Shown: positions 16,534 to 27,000 of the stretch, piece by piece
Numbering within the stretch: the first letter of the stretch is position 1
Layout of the letters: each line of letters opens with the position of its first letter
Source: Pseudomonadota bacterium
GTDB taxonomy: Bacteria; Pseudomonadota; Alphaproteobacteria; Sphingomonadales; Sphingomonadaceae
DNA: 64,000 bases
Direction of reading: 5' to 3'
Assembly (NCBI GenBank): GCA_023391375.1
Contig: JAEWBB010000013.1
Coordinates: forward strand, 57,377 to 121,376
The notes under the pieces: generated by a model
The model's input: the letters and a program-made list of their open reading frames with translations, nothing else
Told to the model about the DNA's origin: nothing
Database searches by the model: none
Program-made: the position numbers and the translations under genes

Positions 16534-17403
16534 TCATGCGACGCTGGCGGTGCCCACGGTCGGCTCGACCCGCACGCGGCGGCCCTTGGCGGTGAACATC
16601 AGGAACAGGCCGCCGAGGATCATCGGCACGGTCAGCCATTGGCCCATGTGGAGCCCGGTCTGCGCCGCGAATTCGGTCAGCTGGGCATCGGGTTCGCGAA
16701 TGTATTCCAGCCCGAAGCGGAAGATGCCGTAGAAGAAGATGAAGGCGCCGACGAGGAAGCCGGGCTTGTAGCGGCTGTCGGTTTTCCAGAACAGGAACCA
16801 GAGGATGAGGCCGAGCACCAGCCCTTCGAGGCCCGCTTCGTACAGCTGGCTCGGATGGCGCGGCGGGCCCATCATCTTGACGCCGGCCGACGTGATCTCG
16901 GGGAAGCGGATCGCCCACGGCACTTCGCTCGGGGCGCCCCACAATTCACCGTTCACGAAGTTGGCGAGGCGGCCGAAGAACAGCCCGAAGGGAACGCAGC
17001 AGGCGACATAGTCGTGGACGCGAAGCCATTGCAGCTTCTCCTTCCACGACAAATAGAGGATGGCGAGGCTGACGCCGATCACCCCGCCGTGGAAGCTCAT
17101 CCCGCCGTCCCACAGCTTGAGGATGTCGCCGGGATGCTCGGCGTAATAGGACAGGTTGTAGAACAGCACATAGCCGAGGCGGCCGCCGAGGATGATGCCG
17201 AGCGAGGCGTAGAAGACGAGGTCGTCGGCATGGCGGCGGGCCATCGGCGCTCCCGGCTTCTTCAACAGCTTGAGCATGTACCAGTAGCCGAGGAAGATGC
17301 CGGCGAGGTAGGCGAGGCTGTACCAGCGAAGCTCAAAGAAGCCGAGGTCGAGCGCGACCGGGTTGAGGCCCAGGTCGGTGTACGTCAGGTGATTATCCGG
17401 CAT
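16534..17403 (-). CDS. lgt: prolipoprotein diacylglyceryl transferase
   Basis: 289 residues with seven hydrophobic segments. It transfers a diacylglyceryl group from phosphatidylglycerol to the lipobox cysteine of prolipoproteins in the inner membrane. Hallmarks seen are GGRLGYVLFYN with the essential arginine, GGMSFHGGVIG with the essential histidine, and GRLANFVNGELWG, the Lgt signature. It is the first gene of a five-gene minus-strand run. The divergent region 17404-17465 separates it from the acyl-CoA-synthetase-like gene. Confidence 0.95.
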   Translation of the reverse strand: MPDNHLTYTDLGLNPVALDLGFFELRWYSLAYLAGIFLGYWYMLKLLKKPGAPMARRHADDLVFYASLGIILGGRLGYVLFYNLSYYAEHPGDILKLWDGGMSFHGGVIGVSLAILYLSWKEKLQWLRVHDYVACCVPFGLFFGRLANFVNGELWGAPSEVPWAIRFPEITSAGVKMMGPPRHPSQLYEAGLEGLVLGLILWFLFWKTDSRYKPGFLVGAFIFFYGIFRFGLEYIREPDAQLTEFAAQTGLHMGQWLTVPMILGGLFLMFTAKGRRVRVEPTVGTASVA

Positions 17404-17465
17404 CGCTCTTTCCTCTTGATGAGACGCCTCATAGGGTGGCTTACTCGAAAGGCAAAGGAGAGCGC

Positions 17466-19127
17466 ATGGCGGCGAGCGAACTGGACCGGATGTACGACGC
17501 GGTGCTGGCCGCCGCGACCGGCCCGGGCGGCCAGATCGTCGTCGAGCGCGACGCCGACGGGATCGAGCGCGTGGCCAATTTCCCCGCCACCATGCAGGCC
17601 TTCTTCGACACCTTCTGCACCCTCAACGGCGCGGTCGAGGGGCTGGTGGCAGGCGACGAGCGCTTCACCTTTGCCGATCTCAACACCCGCGCGACGACGC
17701 TGGCCCACGCCCTGGCGGCGCGCGGCATCGGCAAGGGCGAGAGGGTCGGCATCGCGATGAAGAATTGCGCCAGCTGGATCATCGTCCACATGGCGGTGCT
17801 GAAATGCGGTGGTGTGTCGACCCTGCTCAACGGCTGGTGGCAGAGCGCCGAGCTGGCCCATGCGCTGGACCTTGTCACGCCGACGCTGGTGGTCGCGGAC
17901 AGCCCGCGCGCCGACCGCATCGGGCAGTGTGGCTGGGCGGGTGAAGTCGTCGCGCTCGACGTCGATGCGCCGATCGAGGAGGCGCTGGCCCCGCTCGGCG
18001 GCGGCAGTGCGCCGCTGCCTGACGTTTCGCCCGACGACGATGCGACCATCCTGTTCACGTCAGGCTCGACCGGCGAGGCCAAGGGCGCGGTGTCGACCCA
18101 CCGGGCGGTCACCAGCGGGATTTATACCTACGCCGTCAGTCTGATGGTGCTGAAGGGCGTGCTGGAAGCACGCGGTACGCCGCCGCCCAACCCGCCCCGC
18201 ACGCTGGTCAACGTGCCCCTGTTCCACGTCACCGGCGAGGTGCCGGTTCTCCTGAACAGCTTCGTCATCGGCCGCGGCATGGTGCTGATGCCCAAGTGGG
18301 ACGCGGCAGAGGCGCTGCGGCTGATCGAGAAAGAAAAGATCACCTATTTCGTCGGCGTGCCGACCATGGGCCTCGAGTTGATGACCCATCCCGACCACCT
18401 GACCCGCGACCTGTCGAGCCTGACCGACATCGCCGGCGGCGGCGCGCCCCGCCCGGTCAGCCATGTCGAGCGGTTGCAGAAGGAATTCCCGGCCGCCCAG
18501 CCGGCGCTGGGTTACGGCCTGACTGAAACCAACGCGGTCGGGTGCGGCAATTTCTGGTCGAGCTATGCCGCCAAGCCCTCGTCGACCGGCCGCGCCATGC
18601 CCTTCACGGAGATCGCGATTTTGGGGCCGGGCGACGCGCACCTGCCGAGCGGCGAGGTGGGCGAGATCGGTATCCGTTCGGCCGCCAACGTCCGCGGTTA
18701 TTGGCAGAACCCCGAAGCGACCGCTGCCGGTTTCACCGCCGACGGCTACTTCCGCACCGGCGACCTCGGCTACAAGGACGAGGACGGCTACCTGTTCATC
18801 GTCGACCGCAAGAAGGACATCATAATCCGCGGCGGCGAGAACATCAGCGCTGCCGAGGTCGAGGCAGCGATCTACGCCTGTCCCGACGTCGCCGAAGCCG
18901 CCGTGTTCGGCGCGCCCGATGACCGGTTGGGCGAAGTGCCGGTCGCGGTGCTTCACGCACGCCCCGAAAGCGACCTCGACGAAGACCAGTTGCGCGCCTT
19001 CCTCGCCCCGCGCCTGGCCGCCTTCAAGGTGCCGGCGCGCTTCACCTTCATGCCGCAGCCCCTGCCGCGCCTCGGCACCGGCAAGATCGACCGCGTCCTC
19101 CTGAAGTCGCAGTTCGCGACCGCCTGA
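17466..19127 (+). CDS. AMP-binding acyl-CoA synthetase-like enzyme
   Basis: 553 residues of the class I adenylate-forming family, which activates a carboxylic acid with ATP and usually forms a CoA thioester. The ATP loop LFTSGSTGEAKGA lies near residue 195, YGLTETNAVG near 349, YFRTGDLGYKDEDGYL near 428, the hinge DRKKDIIIRGGENIS follows, and the catalytic lysine is in RLGTGKIDR near 538. ATG 17466 is preferred over an ATG ten codons upstream because AAAGGAG lies just before it. Substrate is unknown; the overall pattern is closest to long- or medium-chain fatty acid:CoA ligases. Confidence 0.88.
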   Translation: MAASELDRMYDAVLAAATGPGGQIVVERDADGIERVANFPATMQAFFDTFCTLNGAVEGLVAGDERFTFADLNTRATTLAHALAARGIGKGERVGIAMKNCASWIIVHMAVLKCGGVSTLLNGWWQSAELAHALDLVTPTLVVADSPRADRIGQCGWAGEVVALDVDAPIEEALAPLGGGSAPLPDVSPDDDATILFTSGSTGEAKGAVSTHRAVTSGIYTYAVSLMVLKGVLEARGTPPPNPPRTLVNVPLFHVTGEVPVLLNSFVIGRGMVLMPKWDAAEALRLIEKEKITYFVGVPTMGLELMTHPDHLTRDLSSLTDIAGGGAPRPVSHVERLQKEFPAAQPALGYGLTETNAVGCGNFWSSYAAKPSSTGRAMPFTEIAILGPGDAHLPSGEVGEIGIRSAANVRGYWQNPEATAAGFTADGYFRTGDLGYKDEDGYLFIVDRKKDIIIRGGENISAAEVEAAIYACPDVAEAAVFGAPDDRLGEVPVAVLHARPESDLDEDQLRAFLAPRLAAFKVPARFTFMPQPLPRLGTGKIDRVLLKSQFATA

Positions 19128-19137
19128 CGACGACAGG

Positions 19138-21258
19138 ATGGAGCTCGATCGGCGAACCCTGCTGGCGGGCGGCGCGGCGCTTGGCGGACTGGTCGTCGCC
19201 ATCGCCTGGATGCGCCGCGAAGGATCGCCGTTAGTGCCGGTTCGCGACGGCGAGATGGTCGCCGGAAGCTACCTGCGCGTCGCCCCGGACGGGCGGGTGA
19301 CCGTGGCCATTCCGCAGGCGGAAACGGGACAGGGCATCTGGACCGGCCTGGCGCAGGCCGCCGCCGACGAGCTGGGCGCCGACTGGTCGATGGTCGCGGT
19401 CGAACCGGCCCCGATCGCTTCCGCCTACGCCAACCCCTTTTTCGCATCGCTGGCCGGCAAGCCACTGCGGATCACCGCCGGCGCGACGTCGATGCGGGCG
19501 TTCGAAGAGCCGGTCCGCGACGCCGCCGCCGAGGCGCGCGCGCGCCTCATCCGCGCGGCGGCAGACCGCTGGGATGCCGACCCGGCAACGTGCGACACCC
19601 GCGACGGCTTCGTCGTGTCCGGAAACCAAAAATTGTCCTTCGGCGAGCTGGCGAGTGCCGCATCGACCTTTTCCGCGAAAGGCGTACGCCGCGAGATTGG
19701 CAGCGGGCCGCTGCATGGCAAGGACCTCGGCCGGCTCGACCTCGCCGCGAAGGCGAGCGGAAGCTGGCGCTTCGCCGGCGACGTGCGCCTGCCGCGGATG
19801 CAGTTCGCCTCCGCCCGCGTCGCGCCGCCGGGCGGCCGGGTCGCGGGATACGACAAGGGCGGCGCTTCGGCGCCGGGCGTTCGGCTGGTCGTGCGCGACG
19901 GCTGGATCGCCGCGGTCGGTCCGACCGGCTGGGCGGCCAGCCAAGCGCTCGATGCCGCCAATGTCCGTTTCACCGGGCCTTCCGACGCGGCGACGCCCGA
20001 CATTGCCGCCGCGCTCGAGACGGCGCTGGGCACGGGCAAGGACAGCATCATCGCCGAAAGCGGCGACTATGACGCGCTGGCCGAAGACCGCCTCCCTCTC
20101 GCCGCGACCTATCGCGCGGAGCCGGCTTCGCCGCTGTCGATCGAACCGGCGGCCGCGGCCGCTCGATGGCAGGGCGGGCGGCTCGAATTATGGGCGGCGG
20201 GACGCGCACCCGACCTCGCCATCGCCGCCGCGGCGCGTGAAGCGGGCGTGACGGCGGGCGACATCCTGTTCTACCCGACCGGCGCGGGCGAACCCGAAGG
20301 CGCGTCGATCGACCCACTGGCGGCGGGCATCGCTGCCGCCATCGCCCGCGAAACGGGCACGCCGGTGTCGCTCACCCTGCCCGCCGCAACCAGCCAGAAC
20401 CAGGCCCCGCTTCGCCCGCCCATGCTGGCCAAGGTGGCGGCCCTGCCCAATCCCGCCGGTGGGATCGACACCTGGCATGTCCGCATGGCCTGCGCACCGG
20501 GGCTGGCCGGGCAGGTGGCGGCTGGGCTCGGCAGGGACGCGCCCGAATTCTCCCCTACCGGACTGGTGCCGCCATACGCCCTCGGGGCGCTGCGGGCCGA
20601 GGCGGTTGACGCCGCGCTTCCCGCCCTTCGCCTTGGCTATATGCGCGGCGCAGAAGAGGCGCTCGCGACCTTCGCCACCGAGAGCTTCGTCGACGAACTG
20701 GCCCGCGCCCGTGGGGTCGAGCCGCTCGCCTTCCGCATCGGCCTGCTGTCCGGCAATCCGCGGCTCGCCAAGGCGCTCGCTTCCGCCGCCACGCTGGGCG
20801 GATGGGACGGCGGCGGCAAGGGCAGCGCGATGGGCCTGGCCTGCGCCAGCGCCTTCGGCAGCCACATCGGCCTTCTGGCCCAAGCGACGCTCGGCCCGGA
20901 CCAGCGGGTCAAGGTCAGCCGGCTGGTCGCGGCCATTGACTGCGGGAGGGCGATCAACCCGCGGCTGGTCCGCCAGCAAGTTGAGGGCGCCCTGCTGTCC
21001 GCCCTGACCACCGTCACCGGCCCCGCGCCGGAAATCGTCGCCGGCGTCGCCCGTGCACGGCCGCTGGCGGCGCTGGGCCTCAGCCGCCTCGGCAGCGCGC
21101 CTGAGGTCGACGTCGCCATCATTCCCAGCCGCGAGGCGCCGGGCGGTGTCAGCGGACTCGGCGGGATCGTGCTGGCCCCGGCGCTGGCCAATGCGATCCA
21201 TGCGGCGACCGGAACACGCTTGCGCCGGCTGCCGCTCGACCCGATGACGCCCGCATGA
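19138..21258 (+). CDS. xanthine dehydrogenase-family molybdopterin-binding large subunit (IorB-like)
   Basis: 706 residues. The N-terminus MELDRRTLLAGGAALGGLVV is a twin-arginine-type signal, as in IorB-like periplasmic aldehyde or isoquinoline oxidoreductases. AETGQGIWTGLAQAAADELG is the first molybdopterin-contact region; HGKDLGRLDLAAKASG and a late APALANAIHAATG segment are also typical. Two oddities: no 2Fe-2S small-subunit gene is adjacent, and the usual GG-x-GEP stretch with the catalytic glutamate near the C-terminus is replaced by GGVSGLGGI. It may be catalytically altered or depend on a partner elsewhere. The stop overlaps hemH by four bases. Confidence 0.82.
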   Translation: MELDRRTLLAGGAALGGLVVAIAWMRREGSPLVPVRDGEMVAGSYLRVAPDGRVTVAIPQAETGQGIWTGLAQAAADELGADWSMVAVEPAPIASAYANPFFASLAGKPLRITAGATSMRAFEEPVRDAAAEARARLIRAAADRWDADPATCDTRDGFVVSGNQKLSFGELASAASTFSAKGVRREIGSGPLHGKDLGRLDLAAKASGSWRFAGDVRLPRMQFASARVAPPGGRVAGYDKGGASAPGVRLVVRDGWIAAVGPTGWAASQALDAANVRFTGPSDAATPDIAAALETALGTGKDSIIAESGDYDALAEDRLPLAATYRAEPASPLSIEPAAAAARWQGGRLELWAAGRAPDLAIAAAAREAGVTAGDILFYPTGAGEPEGASIDPLAAGIAAAIARETGTPVSLTLPAATSQNQAPLRPPMLAKVAALPNPAGGIDTWHVRMACAPGLAGQVAAGLGRDAPEFSPTGLVPPYALGALRAEAVDAALPALRLGYMRGAEEALATFATESFVDELARARGVEPLAFRIGLLSGNPRLAKALASAATLGGWDGGGKGSAMGLACASAFGSHIGLLAQATLGPDQRVKVSRLVAAIDCGRAINPRLVRQQVEGALLSALTTVTGPAPEIVAGVARARPLAALGLSRLGSAPEVDVAIIPSREAPGGVSGLGGIVLAPALANAIHAATGTRLRRLPLDPMTPA

Positions 21259-22262
21259 GTCGCCCTGCCGATCACCCGTCGATCCCCGCCGAGAAGGTCG
21301 GCGTGCTGCTGGTAAACCTCGGCACGCCTGACGCGCCCGAGCGCGGGGCGGTCAAACGCTACCTCGCCGAATTCCTGTCCGATCCCCGCGTGGTCGAAAT
21401 CCCGGCGCTGTTCTGGCAGCCGATCCTGCGCGGGATCATCCTCAACACGCGGCCCGCCAAGAGCGCGCATGCCTATCGCCAGGTGTGGACGGAGCACGGA
21501 TCGCCGCTGGCCGCGATCACCCGCCGGCAGGCGGAGACGCTTCAGGCGCGCCTTGGCGGTGGCTTCTTGGTCGATTGGGCGATGCGCTATGGCAACCCGG
21601 GCATCGCGGGGAAGATCGAGACGATGAAGGCGGAGGGCGTCACCCGCCTGCTGCTCGCCCCGCTCTACCCGCAATATTGCGCCGCGACGACCGCGACGGC
21701 GAACGATGCCGCCTTTGCCGCGCTGGCACGGATGCGCTGGCAGCCCGCGATCCGCACCCTTCCGCCCTATTACGACGACCCGCTGCACATCGAAGCGTTG
21801 AAGGCCGACATCGAGCGGCAGCTGACGGCGTTCGACTTCACGCCTGACAAGCTGCTCCTGAGCTTCCACGGCATGCCGGAAAGGACGCTCCATCTCGGCG
21901 ATCCCTACCACTGCCACTGCCAGAAGACCGGGCGCCTGCTCGGCGAGCGTCTGTCGATCCCGGTCGAAGTCAGTTTCCAGTCACGGTTCGGCCGCGCCAA
22001 GTGGCTCGAGCCGGCGACCGAGGACCGGCTGAAGGCGTTGCCGGGTGAAGGTGTGAAGCGCCTCGCCATCGCCGCGCCGGGATTTTCCGCCGACTGCCTC
22101 GAGACGCTCGAGGAGCTGGGTATTCGCGGCCGCGAGACCTTCCTGGCTTCGGGCGGGACCGACTTCGCGCGGCTCGATTGCCTCAACGATGGCGACGCGG
22201 GGATGGAAATGCTCGACGCGCTGATCCGGCGCGAGCTTGCGGGATGGGTGGACGCCCCCTAG
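21255..22262 (+). CDS. hemH: ferrochelatase
   Basis: 335 residues. It inserts ferrous iron into protoporphyrin IX, the last step of protoheme synthesis, at the cytoplasmic face of the membrane. The opening GVLLVNLGTPDAPE and the active-site LLSFHGMPERTLHLGDPY with the metal-binding histidine are diagnostic, as is the later APGFSADCLETLEELG with its glutamate. The length is normal. It is coupled by ATGA to the molybdenum hydroxylase gene, perhaps only for transcriptional convenience. Confidence 0.95.
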   Translation: MSRPADHPSIPAEKVGVLLVNLGTPDAPERGAVKRYLAEFLSDPRVVEIPALFWQPILRGIILNTRPAKSAHAYRQVWTEHGSPLAAITRRQAETLQARLGGGFLVDWAMRYGNPGIAGKIETMKAEGVTRLLLAPLYPQYCAATTATANDAAFAALARMRWQPAIRTLPPYYDDPLHIEALKADIERQLTAFDFTPDKLLLSFHGMPERTLHLGDPYHCHCQKTGRLLGERLSIPVEVSFQSRFGRAKWLEPATEDRLKALPGEGVKRLAIAAPGFSADCLETLEELGIRGRETFLASGGTDFARLDCLNDGDAGMEMLDALIRRELAGWVDAP

Positions 22263-22295
22263 CTTGCCGCCGGGGAGACGGAACAGGAGAAAAAC

Positions 22296-23018
22296 ATGGC
22301 GCGCGTTGCGATCGTGACTGGCGGCACTCGCGGAATCGGCGAGGCGATTTCGGTAGCACTGAAGAACATGGGCATGGACGTGGCGGCGAACTATGCCGGC
22401 AACGACGAGCGCGCCCGCGAATTCACCGACCGCACCGGGATCAAGACGTTCAAGTGGGACGTCGCCGATTTCGACGCCTGCCAGGAAGGCGTCAAACAGG
22501 TCGAGGAGGCGCTGGGGCCGGTCGACGTGCTGGTCAACAACGCCGGTATCACCCGCGATTCGACCATGAAGCGCCAGAGCCGCGACCAATGGCAGCAGGT
22601 CATCGACACCAACCTTGGCGGTTGCTTCAACATGGCCAAGGCGGTGTTCGACGGCATGAGCGGCCGCGGTTACGGCCGGATCGTCAACATCGGCTCGATC
22701 AACGGCCAGGCCGGGCAGTACGGCCAGGTCAATTACGCCGCCGCCAAGTCGGGCATCCACGGCTTCACCAAGGCGCTGGCGCAGGAAGGCGCGCGTAACA
22801 ACGTGACCGTCAACGCCATCGCGCCGGGTTATATCGACACCGACATGGTCGCCGCCGTGCCTGAAGAGGTGCTGGGCAAGATCATCGCCAAGATCCCGGT
22901 CAACCGCCTCGGCAAGGCGGAGGAGATCGCGCGCGGCGTGGCTTTCCTCGTCGACGAGAATGCGGGCTTCGTCACCGGGTCGACCCTGTCGATCAACGGT
23001 GGCCAGCACATGTACTGA
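22296..23018 (+). CDS. phaB: acetoacetyl-CoA reductase (PhaB-like SDR)
   Basis: 240 residues, a short-chain dehydrogenase with the cofactor loop GGTRGIG (9-15), NNAG, catalytic serine in NIGSING, and YAAAKSG with catalytic Tyr and Lys near residue 148. The start MARVAIVTGGTRGIGEAIS and the end GSTLSINGGQHMY match PhaB proteins, which reduce acetoacetyl-CoA to (R)-3-hydroxybutyryl-CoA for polyhydroxybutyrate. No PHA synthase or thiolase is adjacent, though a PHA-system protein occurs at 54811. An AGGAG ribosome binding site precedes the ATG. FabG-like activity in fatty acid synthesis is an alternative. Confidence 0.85.
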   Translation: MARVAIVTGGTRGIGEAISVALKNMGMDVAANYAGNDERAREFTDRTGIKTFKWDVADFDACQEGVKQVEEALGPVDVLVNNAGITRDSTMKRQSRDQWQQVIDTNLGGCFNMAKAVFDGMSGRGYGRIVNIGSINGQAGQYGQVNYAAAKSGIHGFTKALAQEGARNNVTVNAIAPGYIDTDMVAAVPEEVLGKIIAKIPVNRLGKAEEIARGVAFLVDENAGFVTGSTLSINGGQHMY

Positions 23019-23254
23019 TGAAATGGGCAGGTCCGCGAAAGCGCTCCGTGACGATCGCGGGCCACGAAACGTCCATCAGCCTTGAACCGATTTATTGGGA
23101 TGCGCTCGAGCGGGCCGCCTTGGACGAGGCGGTACCGCTCAACGCGCTGATCGCGCGCATCGACTCGGCGCGGATCGAGGCGCGGCCCGCCCCCAACCTG
23201 ACCAGTGCGGTACGCCAGTGGCTGCTAGCGCGCGCCGTGGGCGAGGATCGCTGA
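23018..23254 (+). CDS. ribbon-helix-helix domain protein
   Basis: 78 residues. RKRSVTIAGHETSISLEPIYWDALERAA fits the RHH_4 (arylsulfatase/DUF4338-neighbour) type of ribbon-helix-helix fold: a short strand followed by two helices with LNALIARID. Such small proteins usually bind DNA or partner proteins. The start overlaps the phaB stop by one base, so it is probably cotranscribed and could relate to PHB metabolism. The last 30 bases overlap, in convergent orientation, the 3' end of the ATP-grasp gene. Confidence 0.7.
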   Translation: MKWAGPRKRSVTIAGHETSISLEPIYWDALERAALDEAVPLNALIARIDSARIEARPAPNLTSAVRQWLLARAVGEDR

Positions 23255-24076
23255 GGCGAACATCGCGCCGCCGTCGGGCGCGTGGTGCAGGAACAGCGCC
23301 GGCTCGATCAGCTCCAGCTCCATCAGCTTCAGTTCGCCCTGCGCGTCGGCGATGACGTCGACTCGGGCGTAGAGCGCGTCGCCGGGCGCCGCGGCCAAGG
23401 CTGCGCGGGCGAGGTCGAGCGCGCCCGCCGGTGCCTCGGCCGGCGTATCGACGCCGCCGACGTGCGGCTGGACCCGGAAGTCCCCCGCCTTGGGCGTCTT
23501 GAGGATGCAGTGCGAGAGTTGGCCGCCGAAAAGGATGAGCGACCATTCGCCGTCGGCAATCGTCGGCTGGAACGGCTGGACCATCATCCGCCGCCCGGCG
23601 ACGTCGGCGGGAATCGCGTCGCCTTGGGCCAGCCGGTACGTCCCTTCCGCCCCGCCCGAGATCGGGGGTTTCACGACGAGCATGTCCGGATCACCCAGTC
23701 GTTGTGCGGCCTCGGCGAGGCTTGCGTCGTCCAGCGCATCGACCTCGACGGTCGCGACGGTGGGAATGCCCTTGGCGCACAGTTCTTCGAGGTAGGCCTT
23801 GTCGCCGTTCCAGCGCAGCAGGGCCGGCGGGTTGAGCAGCGGCCAGCCGTTCCTTTCGGCGCGATCGAGGAGATCCAGCCAGCGCGGATAGTCGAGGTTG
23901 TAGCCCCATGCGACGAGCGGCAGCACCAGGTCGCAGCCATGGTCGCTGTCGAGATCGGTCCACGCCAGAGAAACGACCTCGATTCCGGCATCGCGCAGCG
24001 CGCGCGCCTCGACGTCGAACGCCCAGTCCCACGCTTCCGGATAGCCGGGCGCAGGCGTCAGCAGCGCGACCTTCAT
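23225..24076 (-). CDS. ATP-grasp fold protein (RimK/GshB-like)
   Basis: 283 residues from ATG 24076 (MKVALLTPAPGYPEAW). The middle holds ATP-grasp features: DMLVVKPPISGGAEGTYRL (lysine of the nucleotide pocket and glycine-rich loop), MMVQPFQPTIADGEWSLILF, and ARVDVIADAQGELKLMELELIEP carrying the metal-binding Glu/Asn-type residues. It should form a carboxylate-amine or thiol bond at the expense of ATP; substrate is unknown. An ATG 14 codons upstream exists, but the residues there are a low-complexity S/P/A tract. The gene lies seven bases downstream of NAD-GDH on the same strand. Confidence 0.78.
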   Translation of the reverse strand: MKVALLTPAPGYPEAWDWAFDVEARALRDAGIEVVSLAWTDLDSDHGCDLVLPLVAWGYNLDYPRWLDLLDRAERNGWPLLNPPALLRWNGDKAYLEELCAKGIPTVATVEVDALDDASLAEAAQRLGDPDMLVVKPPISGGAEGTYRLAQGDAIPADVAGRRMMVQPFQPTIADGEWSLILFGGQLSHCILKTPKAGDFRVQPHVGGVDTPAEAPAGALDLARAALAAAPGDALYARVDVIADAQGELKLMELELIEPALFLHHAPDGGAMFASAILAHGAR

Positions 24077-24083
24077 CGCGGGC

Positions 24084-27000
24084 CTAGCGGGCGAGGAGGA
24101 CGCGGGCCTGGCTGGCAATCTGCGACAGCATCGGCAGCGTCACCGCGCCCGACACCCGGGCCCGTTCGACCAGCGAACGGAACTGCGCAATGCGCTTCGG
24201 GTTCGCCTTGACCCAGCGCTCGACGCTTTCCTCACTGTCGTCGCCGCGGGTGCGGGCGAGGAAGTCGAGGCGGAGCTGCTCGAAGTCGCGGGCCAGGCCG
24301 GCGACCAGCAGGCGTTCCCACTGGTCGGTCGGGGTGAAGGCCGAAATCTGCTGCTGTGCCCAGTCGATACCGAGCACTTCGCCGATCCGCGTGTAGGCGC
24401 GGGTCAGGGCCAGCACATCCTGTTCGCGCCGCGCCGACAGGGCGGCGAGGCCGAACACGCCGTCGAGTTCGAACAGGCGGATCAGCGCGTCGACCACGTC
24501 GTCGCTGGCGCCCATGTCGACCAGCTTGGCGCGGCGCGCCTCGGCTTCCTCGCGGACTTCCGGCCGGAGCAGGGTGCGGGCCTTCGCCGCGACCTTGTCG
24601 AGGCCCGAGCCGAGCATGTCGGTCAGCACCGAAACGTTGGTCTCACCGCCGGCGCCGCGCAGGATGTCGGCAAGGTGCGAGCGGGTCCACTTGGCGGCAA
24701 TGCCGAACAGCTTGATCCGCTGCTGCTCGGTGATCGCCGCGCACTCGATGCGCCGCCACAAGGTCGGCAGGTCGAGCAGCCGTTCGGCGACGAGGAAGGC
24801 CGTCACGACATGTGGCAGGCCAACACCCTCTTCCTCGGTCATGTCGAGCGCGACGCTCGGCCCAAGGCGGTTGACCAGGCGGTTGGCGACTTTTGTGGCG
24901 ATAATCTGGTTCTTCAGGCGGTGGTGCCGGATCGAATGGGCGTGCCCCTTGCGCATCGGCTCGGGGAAGGCCTCGAACAGTTCGGTTTCCATCGACGTGT
25001 CGTCACCGAGCTGCAGCTCTTCCGCCGCCGCCTGGAGCGTCAGCTTCGACATCGACAGGATGACCGCGAGCTCGGGCCGGGTCAGGCCGCGACTTTCGTT
25101 GGCGCGGCGCAGCAGCGCGTCGCTGCTGTCGAGCCCTTCGACCTTGCGGTCGAGGCGGCCGGTGCCTTCGAGCATCTCGATCGTGCGGACGAAGCCGGGC
25201 AGGCCCTGCGGCCCGCGCGATTCGGCGATCGACAGCGCCAGGCTCTGCAGCCGGTTGTCCTCGAGCACCAGCTCGCTGACCTCGTCGGTCATGCGGGCGA
25301 GCAGGATGTTGCGCTTGTCCTCGGTCAGTTCCCCTTCGCGCATTTCGCGGTTCAGCGGGATCTTGATGTTGACCTCGTTGTCCGAGCAATCGACGCCGGC
25401 CGAATTGTCGATGAAGTCGGTGTTGATCCGCCCGCCCGCGACCGAGAATTCGATGCGGCCGGCCTGGGTGATGGCCAGGTTCGCGCCTTCGCCGATGACT
25501 TTCGCTCCGACCTCGGCGCCGTTGATGCGGATCGAATCGTTAGCCGGATCACCGACTTCGGCGTTCGATTGGGTCGACGCCTTGATGTAGGTGCCGATGC
25601 CGCCGAACCAGGCGAGGTCGACAGGCGCCTTGAGGATCGCGCTGATCAGCGCGGTCGGCTCGATGGTCGATTCCTGGATGCCGAGGGCGGCCATCGCTTC
25701 CGGCGTCAGCTCGATCGATTTCTGGCTGCGCGGGACGATCATTCCGCCCTTCGACATCGCCTTGCGGTCGTAGTCGTCCCAGCTCGACCGGGGCAGGTCG
25801 AACAGCCGCTTGCGCTCCGCCCAGCTACGCGCCGGTTCCGGATTCGGATCGATGAAAATGTGCCGGTGGTCGAAGGCCGCGACCAGCTCGATCGCCTGGC
25901 TCAACAGCATGCCGTTGCCGAACACGTCGCCCGACATGTCGCCGCAGCCGACGACACGGATCGGGTCGACCTGGACGTCGGTGCCCATCTCCAGGAAGTG
26001 ACGCTGGACCGAGATCCACGCGCCCTTGGCGGTGATGCCCATCGCCTTGTGGTCGTAGCCGTTCGAGCCGCCGCTCGCGAACGCATCGCCGAGCCAGAAG
26101 CCGCGTTCCAGCGCGATCGCGTTGGCGACGTCGGAGAAGGTCGCCGTCCCCTTGTCGGCGGCGACCACGAAGTAGGGATCCTCGCCGTCGTGGACGACCA
26201 CGCTGTCGGGGTGCACCACCGTGTCGTTGACGATGTTGTCGGTGATGCTGAGCAGCGAGCGGATGAAGATGCGGTAGCTTTCCGTGCCCTCGGCCAGCCA
26301 CGCGTCGCGGTCGGTCGCCGCGTTCGGCAGGAACTTGGGATAGAAGCCGCCCTTGGCGCCCGTCGGCACGATGACCGCGTTTTTGACCAGCTGCGCCTTC
26401 ATCAGGCCGAGGATTTCGGTGCGGAAGTCGTCGCGTCGGTCGGACCAGCGCAGGCCGCCGCGGGCGATCGGGCCGCCGCGCAGGTGGATGCCTTCGACGC
26501 GCGGGCTGTAAACCCAGATCTCGCGGTACGGGATCGGGCGGGGCAACGAGGGCACCGCGCTCGAATTGATCTTGAACGCCAGCGCCTCACGCGCCGCTGG
26601 GGCGAAGGCGTTGGTGCGCAGCGTCGCGAACACCACCGCGCGCATCAGGCGCAGGATCCGATCGTCGTCGATCCCGCGGACATCGGCCAGCGCCTCGTCG
26701 AACGCCTTGGCGTGGCGAGCCATTTCGGCCTCGCGCTTGCCGCCGGCCTGAGGGTCGTGGGCAGCGATGAAATAGTCGACCAGCGCCTTGGTCGCTTCCG
26801 GTGCGCGGCGCAGCGCCTCGACCACCGTCAGCAGGCCGAACGAGACGCCGGTCTGGCGCAGGTAGCGGAACCAGGCGCGCAGCCAGACGACCGAGCGCGG
26901 GTCCAGCCCGGCGAACAGCACCAGCTGGTTGAATTCGTCGTTCTCGCTTTCGCGCGCCATCACCGCGGCGATCGAGTTTTCGACCATTTCGGCGCGGGCG

